A DNA stretch of 64,000 bases from the NCBI GenBank assembly GCA_028867755.1, contig JAGWFT010000002.1, positions 186,001-250,000 of the forward strand. Direction: 5' to 3'. The notes under the pieces were generated by a model that saw nothing but the letters and a program-made list of their open reading frames with translations, was not told where the DNA came from and made no database searches. This document shows positions 15,577 to 24,005 of this stretch, piece after piece (the stretch's first letter is position 1; every line of letters starts with the position of its first letter). This DNA comes from Nitrososphaerota archaeon (lineage in GTDB: Archaea; Thermoproteota; Nitrososphaeria; Nitrososphaerales; Nitrosopumilaceae). The position numbers were made by a program, and so were the translations under genes.

Positions 15577-15911
15577 TCTTTTTTTTGTTTTGGCTTCCAT
15601 TTGTTTGCCCATTGACCCAACTCTTCAAGGACATCTTCCAGTTCTCTTGCTTGTTTTGTCAGACTGTATTCTACTCTCACAGGTATCTCTTGGTAAATTT
15701 TTTTAATCACAAGGCCATGCCCTTCCAACTCTGTTAGTCTGTCTGATAACACTGTACTGCTTATCCCGGAAACAAGTCTCTTTAATTCATTGAAGCGTAT
15801 GGTGCCATTTGTGCTTAGATTTCTTAGTATTACTAAAGACCATGTTCTACCAAGCACATGCCAAATATCAGAAACGTCACACTGTACCATTTTTTTATTT
15901 ATTGAATCCAA
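15573..15911 (-). CDS. HxlR family winged-helix regulator
   Basis: 112 aa from TTG 15911; a later ATG at 15890 is possible. A conserved N-terminal cysteine (C11) precedes DIWHVLGRTWSLVILRNL, then the helix-turn-helix FNELKRLVSGISSTVLSDRL and the wing. In characterised HxlR relatives this cysteine senses aldehydes or disulfide stress. Its own promoter is covered by a 17-bp palindrome related to the one at the pirin promoter, indicating autoregulation plus control of pirin. Confidence 0.88.
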   Translation of the reverse strand: MDSINKKMVQCDVSDIWHVLGRTWSLVILRNLSTNGTIRFNELKRLVSGISSTVLSDRLTELEGHGLVIKKIYQEIPVRVEYSLTKQARELEDVLEELGQWANKWKPKQKKD

Positions 15912-15933
15912 CTGTGGTATGTTTTGCCTACCT

Positions 15934-15950
15934 GGTATTAAATACTTACC
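15934..15950. promoter_or_regulatory. Operator over the hxlR-type promoter
   Basis: GGTATTAAATACTTACC matches the pirin operator at 13 of 17 positions. Read on the minus strand it contains TATTTAAT about 27 nt before the TTG start of the regulator. Bound protein would therefore cover the TATA box, consistent with autorepression. Confidence 0.55.
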
Positions 15951-16010
15951 ATATTTTTAGAAATTTAATCTTGATTTTGTACTGACACTCACGTAGAGTT
16001 TCCAATTAAT

Positions 16011-16814
16011 TTATCTGAGGCTTTCTTTGTCGCCATATGATTTTTGGCTTGTCTTGAATACCTTGATGTGATCATAGACTCCAAATGCGAACAATATGTA
16101 TGACCAGAGAAACAAAATATCTATCGGATCTCCCGTGTACACCGAGTTATCAAGTGACAAATACTGAAATCCTGTATCAGCTATTACCTCTACGATGACT
16201 CCAACCAGCATTAAGGACCAAAGAAAGTTCACCTTTCCTCCAAAAAATAACATCACTCCAATAAGAGCTGGCACTAGTACAATTGCGTCTGCAACTGGAT
16301 ACGCTGCGCCTAAATCTATGGACAGCTGATCTTCGCCTGAATTATTGTCAAGTGTCATGTACGTGTTTGGCACAAGCACTGCCACTGCAACCAATGAGGA
16401 AACTATTATCATCTTTCTGGTTATGCCGCCTTTGACAGGTTTTATGTATAATATTGCAAAGATAAAATATGCAGGATATCCTGCCATGTAAAAAACGTCA
16501 GCAAGTGAAGGAAATGGTTTCTGGTGATAGAAAAGCTCCAGTATCGTCCATACAGTTTCTGCGATGAACCACATTGCTGAAAATACAGTAAAAGAGATCC
16601 AAGCTTTTCCATGGCTTCCAGTAATGCCATGTCTTTTTGCAGATATTATGGACAAAACAACTACGGCGCCTGATATTGGCTCAAAGATCCAGTTAGTAAA
16701 GACAATTGCAGTCTCTTTTCCTATAAATTCTGAGACAAGTATTGCAATTCCAGTTGAAACTAGCATGAATAACATGAACCTCTGCTCCCTCAACTTCTGT
16801 ATGGGTGTCATCAA
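16011..16814 (-). CDS. Eight-helix membrane protein of unknown function
   Basis: 267 aa; the second Met (16811) is an equally good start. About eight membrane helices alternate with short loops. Notable residues in or near helices are W, E and H (MWFIAETVWTILELFYH, VEVIADTGFQYL). The C-terminal tail is charged and cytosolic. This resembles the membrane-sensor halves of multidomain signalling proteins, but no output domain is attached and I do not recognise the family. It lies 5 bp after the gene at 16820-17128, so both are probably one transcript. Confidence 0.6.
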   Translation of the reverse strand: MMTPIQKLREQRFMLFMLVSTGIAILVSEFIGKETAIVFTNWIFEPISGAVVVLSIISAKRHGITGSHGKAWISFTVFSAMWFIAETVWTILELFYHQKPFPSLADVFYMAGYPAYFIFAILYIKPVKGGITRKMIIVSSLVAVAVLVPNTYMTLDNNSGEDQLSIDLGAAYPVADAIVLVPALIGVMLFFGGKVNFLWSLMLVGVIVEVIADTGFQYLSLDNSVYTGDPIDILFLWSYILFAFGVYDHIKVFKTSQKSYGDKESLR

Positions 16815-16819
16815 AACTT

Positions 16820-17128
16820 TCAGACACTAATTCTTGCAATAAATGTGTCTATTCCTTTCTGAGTTTCAAACTCTTCGAGTTGCTTTTTTATTGATTCAAT
16901 TATGGTGGTCGCACAATTACCATAAAGATCTTGTAATGTTTTTTTCAAGTATTCTGGATGTTCATAACAATCAGGAAGATAACATTTGTATTCTTTGCCT
17001 AGTCTTCCTATTACTTCATCATGTGCAGGCTTGCCTATCTTGAAAAGCACAGTCTCTATAGCCAAAGTTACTAGAGCTTTTCGCACATTATAGTCACTTG
17101 AACTCATTCTACCATAACCCCAATCCAT
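16820..17128 (-). CDS. Small soluble protein of unknown function
   Basis: 102 aa, ATG start; a second Met at residue 8 is an alternative. It is predicted mostly helical and soluble, with an IETVLFKIG segment and three cysteines (CYLPDC and GNCA). I do not recognise a family with certainty. Its stop is 5 bp before the eight-helix membrane gene, suggesting a cytosolic partner for that protein. Confidence 0.55.
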   Translation of the reverse strand: MDWGYGRMSSSDYNVRKALVTLAIETVLFKIGKPAHDEVIGRLGKEYKCYLPDCYEHPEYLKKTLQDLYGNCATTIIESIKKQLEEFETQKGIDTFIARISV

Positions 17129-17286
17129 TCTCCTTTTTATGCTACTTAACTATTTTTAATTCCATTTCTTGGAATTGGCTAAAATATCTCGTTTTTTGAA
17201 TTAATATAAAATAAATTTAATTTTTCAAGTATGTATTATGAAAAAACTTGATAGTGGTGTTGGAAAATAAAAATTAAGATCTGAAT

Positions 17287-17634
17287 TTAAGATGTGCTAA
17301 ACGAGTGACCGCAAGAGCATGACTTGGTCACGTTTGGATTGTTTATCTTAAATCCAGCACCCATTAGGCTCTCAATGTAGTCAATATTTGCACCTTTTAG
17401 ATATTCAGCGCTGTAACTGTCAACAATCATCTTTACGCCATTTTCTTCGATCAAAAGATCATCTTCTTCGGCCTTTTTCTCAAAGCCCATTCCGTAAGAC
17501 AATCCAGAGCATCCTCCACCCTGTACGTAAACTCTCAGAAATTCTGGCTTTTCTGCTTCCTCTTTCATGAAGGCAGATACCTTTTCTGCAGCCTTTGGCG
17601 TGATTGTAACGAGTTTTGCTGCCTGTGTATTGCT
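17287..17634 (-). CDS. Iron-sulfur cluster assembly accessory protein (IscA/ErpA/HesB)
   Basis: 115 aa from the ATG at 17634 (MSNTQAAKL); an upstream start adds only four residues. The three conserved cluster-binding cysteines are present: one in GGGCSGLSYG and two in SCSCGHSF near the C-terminus. A-type carriers pass Fe-S clusters to client enzymes. It stands alone upstream of the HP/HB genes. The enoyl-CoA hydratase and radical-SAM enzymes elsewhere in the window are not obvious partners. Confidence 0.92.
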   Translation of the reverse strand, partial: SNTQAAKLVTITPKAAEKVSAFMKEEAEKPEFLRVYVQGGGCSGLSYGMGFEKKAEEDDLLIEENGVKMIVDSYSAEYLKGANIDYIESLMGAGFKINNPNVTKSCSCGHSFSTS

Positions 17635-17719
17635 CATAAGACACATTCATGCTCTAAATTATAATAATCTTTTCATACCGGGCATATTCGGAATTAAATG
17701 GCAAGAACGAGAGTATTTT

Positions 17720-18481
17720 CTATTTCTTTGACTTGTTTACAAATGCAGTCATTCTCTCAGTCCTGTCTGGGTGTGTAAAGCACAGTCCCCATGTGTATAA
17801 TTCCAGTGCAAGACCTGTGTCAATGTCGGCATTTCTACCCTTGTTTATTGCAATTTTTGACATTCTTACTGCCATTGGAGAGTTCTGTGCAATCATTTTT
17901 GCGACATTTGTTGTCTCCTCCATCAGTTTTCCAATCTCTACAACTTTGTTTACAAGGCCCATCTCTTTTGCCTCATCTGACTTTACCATTCTACCAGTAT
18001 AGATCAAATCCTTCGCCTGCGATATTCCGATAATTCTCTGCAGCCTTTGTGTACCGCCCCATCCAGGACAGACACCAATCGTTACCTCTGGCTGGCCCAT
18101 CCTTGCAGTATCGGCAGCTATTCTGATGTCACATGCAAGTGCAAGTTCACATCCGCCACCAAGTGCAAATCCATTTACTGCTGCAATAGTTGGCCTGCTA
18201 CAATTTTCTACTGTATATGTAAGTAGATGGCCAAGCTTTGCATAAGTTTCTGCCTCGATTGGAGTAATTGTTGACATGTATGCAATGTCTGCACCTGCAG
18301 AAAATGCCTTGTCGCCCTCACCTGTAAGAACTACCACCTTTACTGAATCATCTGTCTCTATTTCCTTGAATACCTTGATGATGTCATTTGCAACATCCAT
18401 GTTCATGGCATTGAGCTTGTCTGGTCTGTTTATCTTGATAGTACAAATTCCATCTGATTTTGAGACGATGACAAGAGACAT
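17720..18481 (-). CDS. Enoyl-CoA hydratase family: 3-hydroxypropionyl-CoA dehydratase/crotonyl-CoA hydratase
   Basis: 253 aa, ATG start. Crotonase fold with the oxyanion-hole segment AFSAGADI and the two catalytic glutamates E112 ([11 protein letters not shown]) and E132 ([19 protein letters not shown]). In Nitrosopumilus maritimus the equivalent gene directly follows the ADP-forming 3-hydroxypropionyl-CoA synthetase. There one enzyme serves both the 3-hydroxypropionyl-CoA dehydration and crotonyl-CoA hydration steps of the HP/HB cycle. The same gene order occurs here with a 25-bp gap. The assignment rests on family and synteny. Confidence 0.85.
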   Translation of the reverse strand: MSLVIVSKSDGICTIKINRPDKLNAMNMDVANDIIKVFKEIETDDSVKVVVLTGEGDKAFSAGADIAYMSTITPIEAETYAKLGHLLTYTVENCSRPTIAAVNGFALGGGCELALACDIRIAADTARMGQPEVTIGVCPGWGGTQRLQRIIGISQAKDLIYTGRMVKSDEAKEMGLVNKVVEIGKLMEETTNVAKMIAQNSPMAVRMSKIAINKGRNADIDTGLALELYTWGLCFTHPDRTERMTAFVNKSKK

Positions 18482-18506
18482 GTTGGGACTCCAAACTATG
18501 AGGAAA

Positions 18507-20630
18507 TTAAACCTTGTCTGGTTTATGTTTTCCCCACTGGTGCAGGGCTGAAGCTGCTGCTACCCAGTTTCTAATATCATCATACACTGGGACACTATGT
18601 TTCTCAATTAGTGCTGATACCTTTTGTGTGTAGGGACCGCCGTTTCCCCCCACAAGCAATGGTTTCTTTCCTTGCTTTGAAAATTCTCCGAGGTAGTCAA
18701 TTATTGTCTCTTCTAGCGGGTCGTCTTGGAAGACAAACCACGGCATTACAATATCGATATTAGGATCGTCCATGAACTTTTGAATTGCATATCTGTAATC
18801 ATCTGCATTTGCACCGCCTGTGACATCAGCAGGGTTGCCGTTTCCAATTACATATGTTGGAGGATAGTGTTCTTTCATCTCTTTTAGTGTGGCCTCTGTT
18901 ACCTTGCCAAGCTCTAGTCCAAATTTTTCAAACTGGTCGATTGCACCAATCATTGGGCCTGCTCCGTTACTTACCAGTGCAACACTTGGACCTTTTGCCG
19001 CAGGTTGCCAAGCCAATCCCTTTACTGCAGATGCAAGTTCTTGGTAGCTGTCTACTGATACGATTCCTGCTTGCTTGAATGCACCCATGATAATTGCGTT
19101 AGAACCGCCAAGTGAACCTGTGTGTGATGCTGCCTGCTTTGCTCCAAGTGTAGTTCTTCCGCTCTTCCATATTATGATGGGCTTTTTCTTTTCTTTCATC
19201 ACACGCTTTGCAGTCTCGATGAATTTGCGGCCATCGCCAAATCCTTCAACATATAGTGCAATTACCTTTGTTTGAGGATCATTTGCCAGGTACCATATCA
19301 TGTCAGCTTCGTCTACATCTGACCTGTTTCCATAGCTGACCATTTTAGAAAGTCCAAATGAATCTGCAGTCTCAAGGAAACTGATTCCCATTGTTCCGCT
19401 CTGTGATAGCAGTGCTACTGGGCCTTGTTTTGCACGTACCATTCTTGCCTGTCCCTGGAATGCACAATCAAGTCTGTTTGCTGCATTGAACATGCCTATG
19501 CAGTTTGGACCAATTATTCTGATTTTATTTTGCTCTGAGAGTCTCTTTATCTCAGCTTCAAATCCTGCTCGCTCTCCTCCAAGTTCCTTTCCTCCACCTG
19601 ATACGATGACAACATTGTGAATTCCTTTCTTTGCACATGTTTGAAGAACTGGTGGAGTAATAGACAGATCAACACATACGACAACAAGGTCTACTGGTTC
19701 TTGTATTGATTCAAGATCTGGATAACACTTGAGTCCTAGGATCTCTTCTGCTTTTGGATTAATTGGATATACCTTGCCTTTGTAATCGTGCTTTGCAATG
19801 CTATCAAGAACAGAGTTACCAACCTTTCCAGGTGTGGCAGAAGCTCCAACAAGTGCAACTGATTGTGGAGTGAAAAATGCCTCCATGAATTCAATGTTGG
19901 GCTGGTCTTTGGAAATTGCATTCTTTTTTACCTCTTTTCTTAGAATTATCTTTGCATCAACAACATAGTATGACTTTGGATACACCACAATTGGATTGAA
20001 ATCAACACTGTCAAAATAGTCTGCATTGTCTACTCCTACTTTTCCAATCTGTACTAGTGCCTTTGCAAGCATGTTCAGGTCTACTGGCTTGCTGCCTCTA
20101 TACCCCTGGAGTATCTTGGAGCCCTTTAATTCTGCAAGCATTGATTTTGCATCATCAATGCTAATTGGGAGCATTCTAAATGCAACATCTTTGAATATTT
20201 CAGTCAAGATTCCCCCAAGTCCTACCATTATGACAGGACCAAACTGTGGGTCGTTTTGTAATCCTACAATAAGTTCTATTCCTTGCGGAACCATTTTTTC
20301 AAGCAGGATTCCTTTTAGCTCTACACCTTTCTTCTTGGATAGTCTTGAATACATGTCAGTAAATGCTTTTTTGACCTCTTTTTCATTTTGTAGCCCAACC
20401 TTTACTCCACCGACATCAGTCTTGTGAAGAATCTGTGGCGACACTACTTTCATGACAAGTGGGTATCCAATCTTTTTAGCTGCACGGGTTGCCTCCTTTG
20501 CGTTTTTTACTAGTGCATATCCTGGAACTTTGATTCCATATTTTTTCAAAACTGATTTTGAGAGCTCTTCTGTGATTACCTTATGATCTGTTGATATTGT
20601 CTGTTCAAAAATTTTTGTAACCGTACTCAA
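18507..20630 (-). CDS. ADP-forming acyl-CoA synthetase, probable 3-hydroxypropionyl-CoA synthetase
   Basis: 707 aa from TTG 20630, which has AGGAG eight bases upstream; the GTG three codons earlier overlaps that Shine-Dalgarno sequence. Domain order is an ATP-grasp domain first (residues 1-225; [21 protein letters not shown]), then a CoA-binding Rossmann domain ([14 protein letters not shown]) and a ligase domain with the phosphohistidine segment SHTGSLGG. It activates an acid with ATP and CoA, releasing ADP. Using the ADP-forming enzyme is the energy-saving feature of the thaumarchaeal HP/HB cycle, and the downstream hydratase supports 3-hydroxypropionate as substrate. 4-hydroxybutyrate is the alternative. 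Confidence 0.87.
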   Translation of the reverse strand: MSTVTKIFEQTISTDHKVITEELSKSVLKKYGIKVPGYALVKNAKEATRAAKKIGYPLVMKVVSPQILHKTDVGGVKVGLQNEKEVKKAFTDMYSRLSKKKGVELKGILLEKMVPQGIELIVGLQNDPQFGPVIMVGLGGILTEIFKDVAFRMLPISIDDAKSMLAELKGSKILQGYRGSKPVDLNMLAKALVQIGKVGVDNADYFDSVDFNPIVVYPKSYYVVDAKIILRKEVKKNAISKDQPNIEFMEAFFTPQSVALVGASATPGKVGNSVLDSIAKHDYKGKVYPINPKAEEILGLKCYPDLESIQEPVDLVVVCVDLSITPPVLQTCAKKGIHNVVIVSGGGKELGGERAGFEAEIKRLSEQNKIRIIGPNCIGMFNAANRLDCAFQGQARMVRAKQGPVALLSQSGTMGISFLETADSFGLSKMVSYGNRSDVDEADMIWYLANDPQTKVIALYVEGFGDGRKFIETAKRVMKEKKKPIIIWKSGRTTLGAKQAASHTGSLGGSNAIIMGAFKQAGIVSVDSYQELASAVKGLAWQPAAKGPSVALVSNGAGPMIGAIDQFEKFGLELGKVTEATLKEMKEHYPPTYVIGNGNPADVTGGANADDYRYAIQKFMDDPNIDIVMPWFVFQDDPLEETIIDYLGEFSKQGKKPLLVGGNGGPYTQKVSALIEKHSVPVYDDIRNWVAAASALHQWGKHKPDKV

Positions 20631-20717
20631 AGCGAACACTCCTTTTTATCTGCACAGAACATGGTCTGAATTCTAGTTTGAAGCATAATAACGAGATCCG
20701 AGTCTTGATGTCATTAT

Positions 20718-20733
20718 ATTAAACTTTTGTCAA
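20718..20733. repeat. 16-bp direct repeat, copy 1
   Basis: ATTAAACTTTTGTCAA here and at 21264-21279 flank the DUF1801 gene in the same orientation. On the minus strand the copy includes a TTTAATATAA TATA-like box that could drive the acyl-CoA synthetase operon. It may be a shared promoter element or the scar of an insertion. Confidence 0.45.
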
Positions 20734-20749
20734 TGTGTGGGAAATAGTT

Positions 20750-21109
20750 TTAACTCAAATTCTCCTTTAGTCTATATTTTACAATTTTCTTTACTACATC
20801 AAATGGAATCTCCTTATCTATCGGAAATTGGACAGACCCTTTTGCTTGCTTATATGGAGATAACTCTTTTTTGAAAGCAATGATTGCTGATGGAGTGGGA
20901 TAAAACCCAATATGATTCTTGAATGCTGCGAAATGCACCAAGTTGCCATTGAGCTTGAATGTAGGTATTCCATAATTTATCGTCTCTTCAGCTTTAGGTG
21001 CAGATTCACTGATTACATATCTTAGTTTTTTTAAAATATCTTGGACATTTTTTGGAAACGTAGCGATATATTCGTCCATGGTTTTAAATTGTTTTCTGGG
21101 CGTGGTCAT
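20750..21109 (-). CDS. DUF1801 (YdhG-like) family protein
   Basis: 119 aa, ATG start. DUF1801 pattern: MDEYIATFPKNVQDILKKLR, then EETINYGIPTFKLNG, HIGFYPTP and KGSVQFPIDKEIP. Members have a frataxin-like fold and have been linked to iron binding, but the biochemical role is not settled. It is a monocistronic gene flanked by a 16-bp direct repeat on both sides, which may mark recent gain. Confidence 0.8.
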   Translation of the reverse strand: MTTPRKQFKTMDEYIATFPKNVQDILKKLRYVISESAPKAEETINYGIPTFKLNGNLVHFAAFKNHIGFYPTPSAIIAFKKELSPYKQAKGSVQFPIDKEIPFDVVKKIVKYRLKENLS

Positions 21110-21401
21110 GTTATTCTTTTTATAAATTAAAATTTATAAATACGATGTTTTTGTAACGGGAAGAATTCTATACAACTGCTGTATCATTGTTTTTCCTAGT
21201 GATATTACAGCAAGGATGAAGACAATTGAGAATTTAATTGAGTTTAAGAGTGTGTAATACGTCATTAAACTTTTGTCAAAATGAGGAAAAAATATATCTT
21301 AAACCAAAAAGATCCTGTCTTGTCATATCACCATGATTTTTCATTTGCAACACCTAAAGGTAACCCCACAACAAAGGTAAATTTGTGTACAGAGAATTTT
21401 A
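21110..21401. other. Intergenic stretch between DUF1801 and hydrolase genes
   Basis: AT-rich with a palindromic ATAAATTAAAATTTATAAAT-type stretch just upstream of the DUF1801 start, likely its promoter, and the second copy of the 16-bp repeat (21264-21279). No reading frame of interest. Confidence 0.4.
21264..21279. repeat. 16-bp direct repeat, copy 2
   Basis: Identical to 20718-20733; the two copies bracket the DUF1801 gene 546 bp apart. Flanking bases are partly conserved too (GTCATTA before it, GG and A-rich run after). Confidence 0.45.
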
Positions 21402-22760
21402 TTATCTTATCTGAATTATTCCATTATTAATCAAATACTGTATTGCTTTAATAAATTCACTATCAGATACCTGTCCATCTGCCCACCATTTAGCAGTACT
21501 CTTAACCCATTGTGGAATTTGCTGTGATGTAGAGTTAGTTGCCGTAGCTTGAGGAATCTGAATTATTCCTTTTTGAATAAGATATTGAATTCCTTTCGCA
21601 AAATCAGAATCCCCAACAGACCCCTCTGCCCACCATTTGGCATTGTTCTTAACCCAGGAAGGCATGGTTATACTTGTCTGTGCTGTAGTAAGGGAGGTAG
21701 AGTTTTTCTGTTCAAGAACCGTGTTATTGTTCTGTTCTATGATTGTTTGGTTTTGGTTCTGATCTTGAAGTGTGGAGATAGATGCTAGCCAATCTACTGT
21801 ATCACTTACGGCTTGATTTTCAAAGCCTTGAAAATCATGTACATTACCACTTGTTGCAGTAGTGTAGATCTTCAAGTCTGCCTTTGGACTAGATGTAGCA
21901 TTACCATAGTACCACTGATCCCACTTTAGAAGATTATCATTTTGGTGAACCAGCACTAGGACTGGAACAGACACAGAATGCATTGTTTTAACTGAATCCA
22001 GATTACTGTCAGGTCCAATCCAACTGAGCCATGTTCTAGCAGAGAAAGGAGTGGGTGAAGGTGTGGAAGGTCCTGGTGGAAATATTGAACCAGTATAGAC
22101 GATTTGGTCACCCGAACCCTTGGCAACCAGATCAGTCGCTTGATTTGTGATTTTATTGTATTGTTGCGTACCAAGAGCGTGCGGGGCCGAATGTTTGAAA
22201 ACCGACGCAGCAGCATACAACCCTATTGCCACAATAGATGGGTCTCTGGTTTGAGCTTGGTAGTAGATAACCTCATGAGCACCATCGCTGTGTCCTGCAA
22301 GGAAGATGCTATTGTACCCTTGCTCTTTCATGAATTTCACTGCAGATGCAATATCCTTTACAGAATCTTCGAATACAGAAGTTGGGAAGTTATGAGATCG
22401 TGTCATATCAAGCGAGAGAACAGTAAAGCCTTTCGAAGACAAAAGGTTTGGAATGGAGTTGAAAAACGGCTCATTGATGTTGCCCTGAAAACCCCCATGA
22501 ATCAGAATTATGCCGATCTTCGTGGTTCCAGATGATGGAGTATTTAGCAGACCAGTCATCTGGACTCCGTCTCCACGTGGAAAATTTACTTGCTGGGAAG
22601 AAACACTGATAGCTGCAGAGGACTTTACTAAAGGGTAAGGCGACAGAAAAAGTAAAGATATGACTAGAATTGTCTGGACTGTACGATTTAGTTGTAGCCT
22701 CACTTTGACTCTGTTCAATCTGGGCATGTGAATTATTTTATCTTTCCGTGGATAGAACAC
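21402..22760 (-). CDS. Secreted alpha/beta hydrolase with two C-terminal WW-type repeats
   Basis: 452 aa from GTG 22760; ATG 22727 is an alternative start (MPRLNRVKVR). A signal helix (about residues 28-50) is followed by an alpha/beta hydrolase domain: HGG (88-90), nucleophile S158 in GHSDGA, and H308 in NVHDF as probable catalytic histidine. After a Gln/Asn/Thr-rich linker there are two 38-residue repeats (366-403 and 415-452), each with PxWVK..AKWWA(E/D)G..SDxxFxxxIQYLI..GIIQI. The same repeat type ends the protein at 53375-54001. Likely an exported esterase or peptidase-like enzyme with a recurrent domain; substrate unknown. Confidence 0.75.
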   Translation of the reverse strand: MFYPRKDKIIHMPRLNRVKVRLQLNRTVQTILVISLLFLSPYPLVKSSAAISVSSQQVNFPRGDGVQMTGLLNTPSSGTTKIGIILIHGGFQGNINEPFFNSIPNLLSSKGFTVLSLDMTRSHNFPTSVFEDSVKDIASAVKFMKEQGYNSIFLAGHSDGAHEVIYYQAQTRDPSIVAIGLYAAASVFKHSAPHALGTQQYNKITNQATDLVAKGSGDQIVYTGSIFPPGPSTPSPTPFSARTWLSWIGPDSNLDSVKTMHSVSVPVLVLVHQNDNLLKWDQWYYGNATSSPKADLKIYTTATSGNVHDFQGFENQAVSDTVDWLASISTLQDQNQNQTIIEQNNNTVLEQKNSTSLTTAQTSITMPSWVKNNAKWWAEGSVGDSDFAKGIQYLIQKGIIQIPQATATNSTSQQIPQWVKSTAKWWADGQVSDSEFIKAIQYLINNGIIQIR

Positions 22761-22836
22761 AATGTAATGGGAAAGTATGAGATCTATACAATGTTGGATT
22801 TATAACAAGAGAGTTTAATATGGAATTAAAATTTTA

Positions 22837-23523
22837 TTAAAGCTTAAACTCTGACTTGAAATTTTGGTAAAATGCTTGCATGTTGTTTTGTACGGCATCA
22901 ATGTTTTCAGGAATGCCCTTGAGTATGTCTTCAGGCTTGATGTATGGTACTGTACTTAGCTCTTCTTTTGATTTATCGAGCCACAACTGTATTGTAGATT
23001 GGTCTACCTCAAGATGAAACTGTATCCCTACTGCGCTTCCAATCTTTATTGCTTGATTCTGGTAATCTTTCGAGTGTGCAAGCCTGATCGCATTTTTGGG
23101 CAGAGAAAACGTATCTCCGTGCCAATGAAATACAGTGGCAGGACTTGATATTCCCTGAAACAGTCTTGACTCTGTATGCTCAAACTTGATATCATGGTAG
23201 AACCCAATCTCTTTTCTCTTGCCTTGGTAGACCGTGGCGCCAAACGCCTTGGCAATAAGCTGCGATCCAAGGCATATTCCTAGAACCGGTATATCCTTTT
23301 TGACCGAGTCTTGGATCAAAGCCAACTCTTCTTTCAGGTAAGGGAGGTCATCGTTTGCACTCTCAGGGGCACCAAGTATTACTATAACACGCGGGTTAAT
23401 GGACGGAATTTTTTCTTTCTTGGCAAGAACTGTTGTGATTCCAAAACCGTCTTTTTCAAACAACCTGCCAAGTGTGGCAATCCCTTCATTTCTTGTATTT
23501 TGTATTACCAGTACATCTGACAC
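22837..23523 (-). CDS. Class I glutamine amidotransferase-like protein
   Basis: 228 aa, ATG start. GATase-1 triad visible: nucleophile C84 in GICLGSQ, H170 and E172 in QFHLE. No synthetase domain is attached. Stand-alone members of this GuaA-like group act on glutamine or on gamma-glutamyl compounds with partner enzymes. The C-terminal 50 residues are family-variable. It is divergent from the Toprim/DnaG operon with a 49-bp gap. The acceptor substrate cannot be read from sequence. Confidence 0.8.
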   Translation of the reverse strand: MSDVLVIQNTRNEGIATLGRLFEKDGFGITTVLAKKEKIPSINPRVIVILGAPESANDDLPYLKEELALIQDSVKKDIPVLGICLGSQLIAKAFGATVYQGKRKEIGFYHDIKFEHTESRLFQGISSPATVFHWHGDTFSLPKNAIRLAHSKDYQNQAIKIGSAVGIQFHLEVDQSTIQLWLDKSKEELSTVPYIKPEDILKGIPENIDAVQNNMQAFYQNFKSEFKL

Positions 23524-23572
23524 GAATAAATTTTTGAAAATTGCTTAATATGTTTTAGTTCCAAGTGGTATT

Positions 23573-23983
23573 ATGGACATAGACGAGTCAGAAATATCCG
23601 ATATACGGGATTTTATCGAGTCTCTTAACTCAAAAAAAGACAGCATCGTAGTAGTGGAGGGAAAAAGAGACGAGGATGCTTTGAAGAAACTTGGGTTTTC
23701 TGGTAACGTCTGCCAGTTTCATAACTTCAAGGGACTGGTAAAATTTGTAGACTCGATGCCTTGGTCCAAGACTTTGATCATATTGCTTGACTTGGACAGG
23801 AAAGGGTCGTATCTTACCAAAAGAATAATCACTCATCTTGCACATCGCATGACAGTTGATCTATCTTTTAGGCGCAAGCTTGTCGTAATAACAAAAGGCA
23901 AGGTACGTCATATCGAGGATCTGTCTTTGTACTCTGAGGCATTCAATAAGCACTTATATCTGCCCTTTGGGAACCTTAAGTGA
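23573..23983 (+). CDS. Small stand-alone Toprim-domain protein
   Basis: 136 aa, ATG start. One Toprim domain: E29 in VVVEGKRDE and the DxD motif (D73, D75) in ILLDLDRKG, with a basic C-terminus. Such small Toprim proteins resemble RNase M5 and OLD/primase nucleotidyl transfer domains. It lies 22 bp upstream of dnaG on the same strand, so both Toprim proteins are probably translated from one mRNA. An RNA-processing or primase-accessory role is inference. Confidence 0.78.
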   Translation: MDIDESEISDIRDFIESLNSKKDSIVVVEGKRDEDALKKLGFSGNVCQFHNFKGLVKFVDSMPWSKTLIILLDLDRKGSYLTKRIITHLAHRMTVDLSFRRKLVVITKGKVRHIEDLSLYSEAFNKHLYLPFGNLK

Positions 23984-24005
23984 TAAAAATTAAGAGGTTA
24001 ATGAA

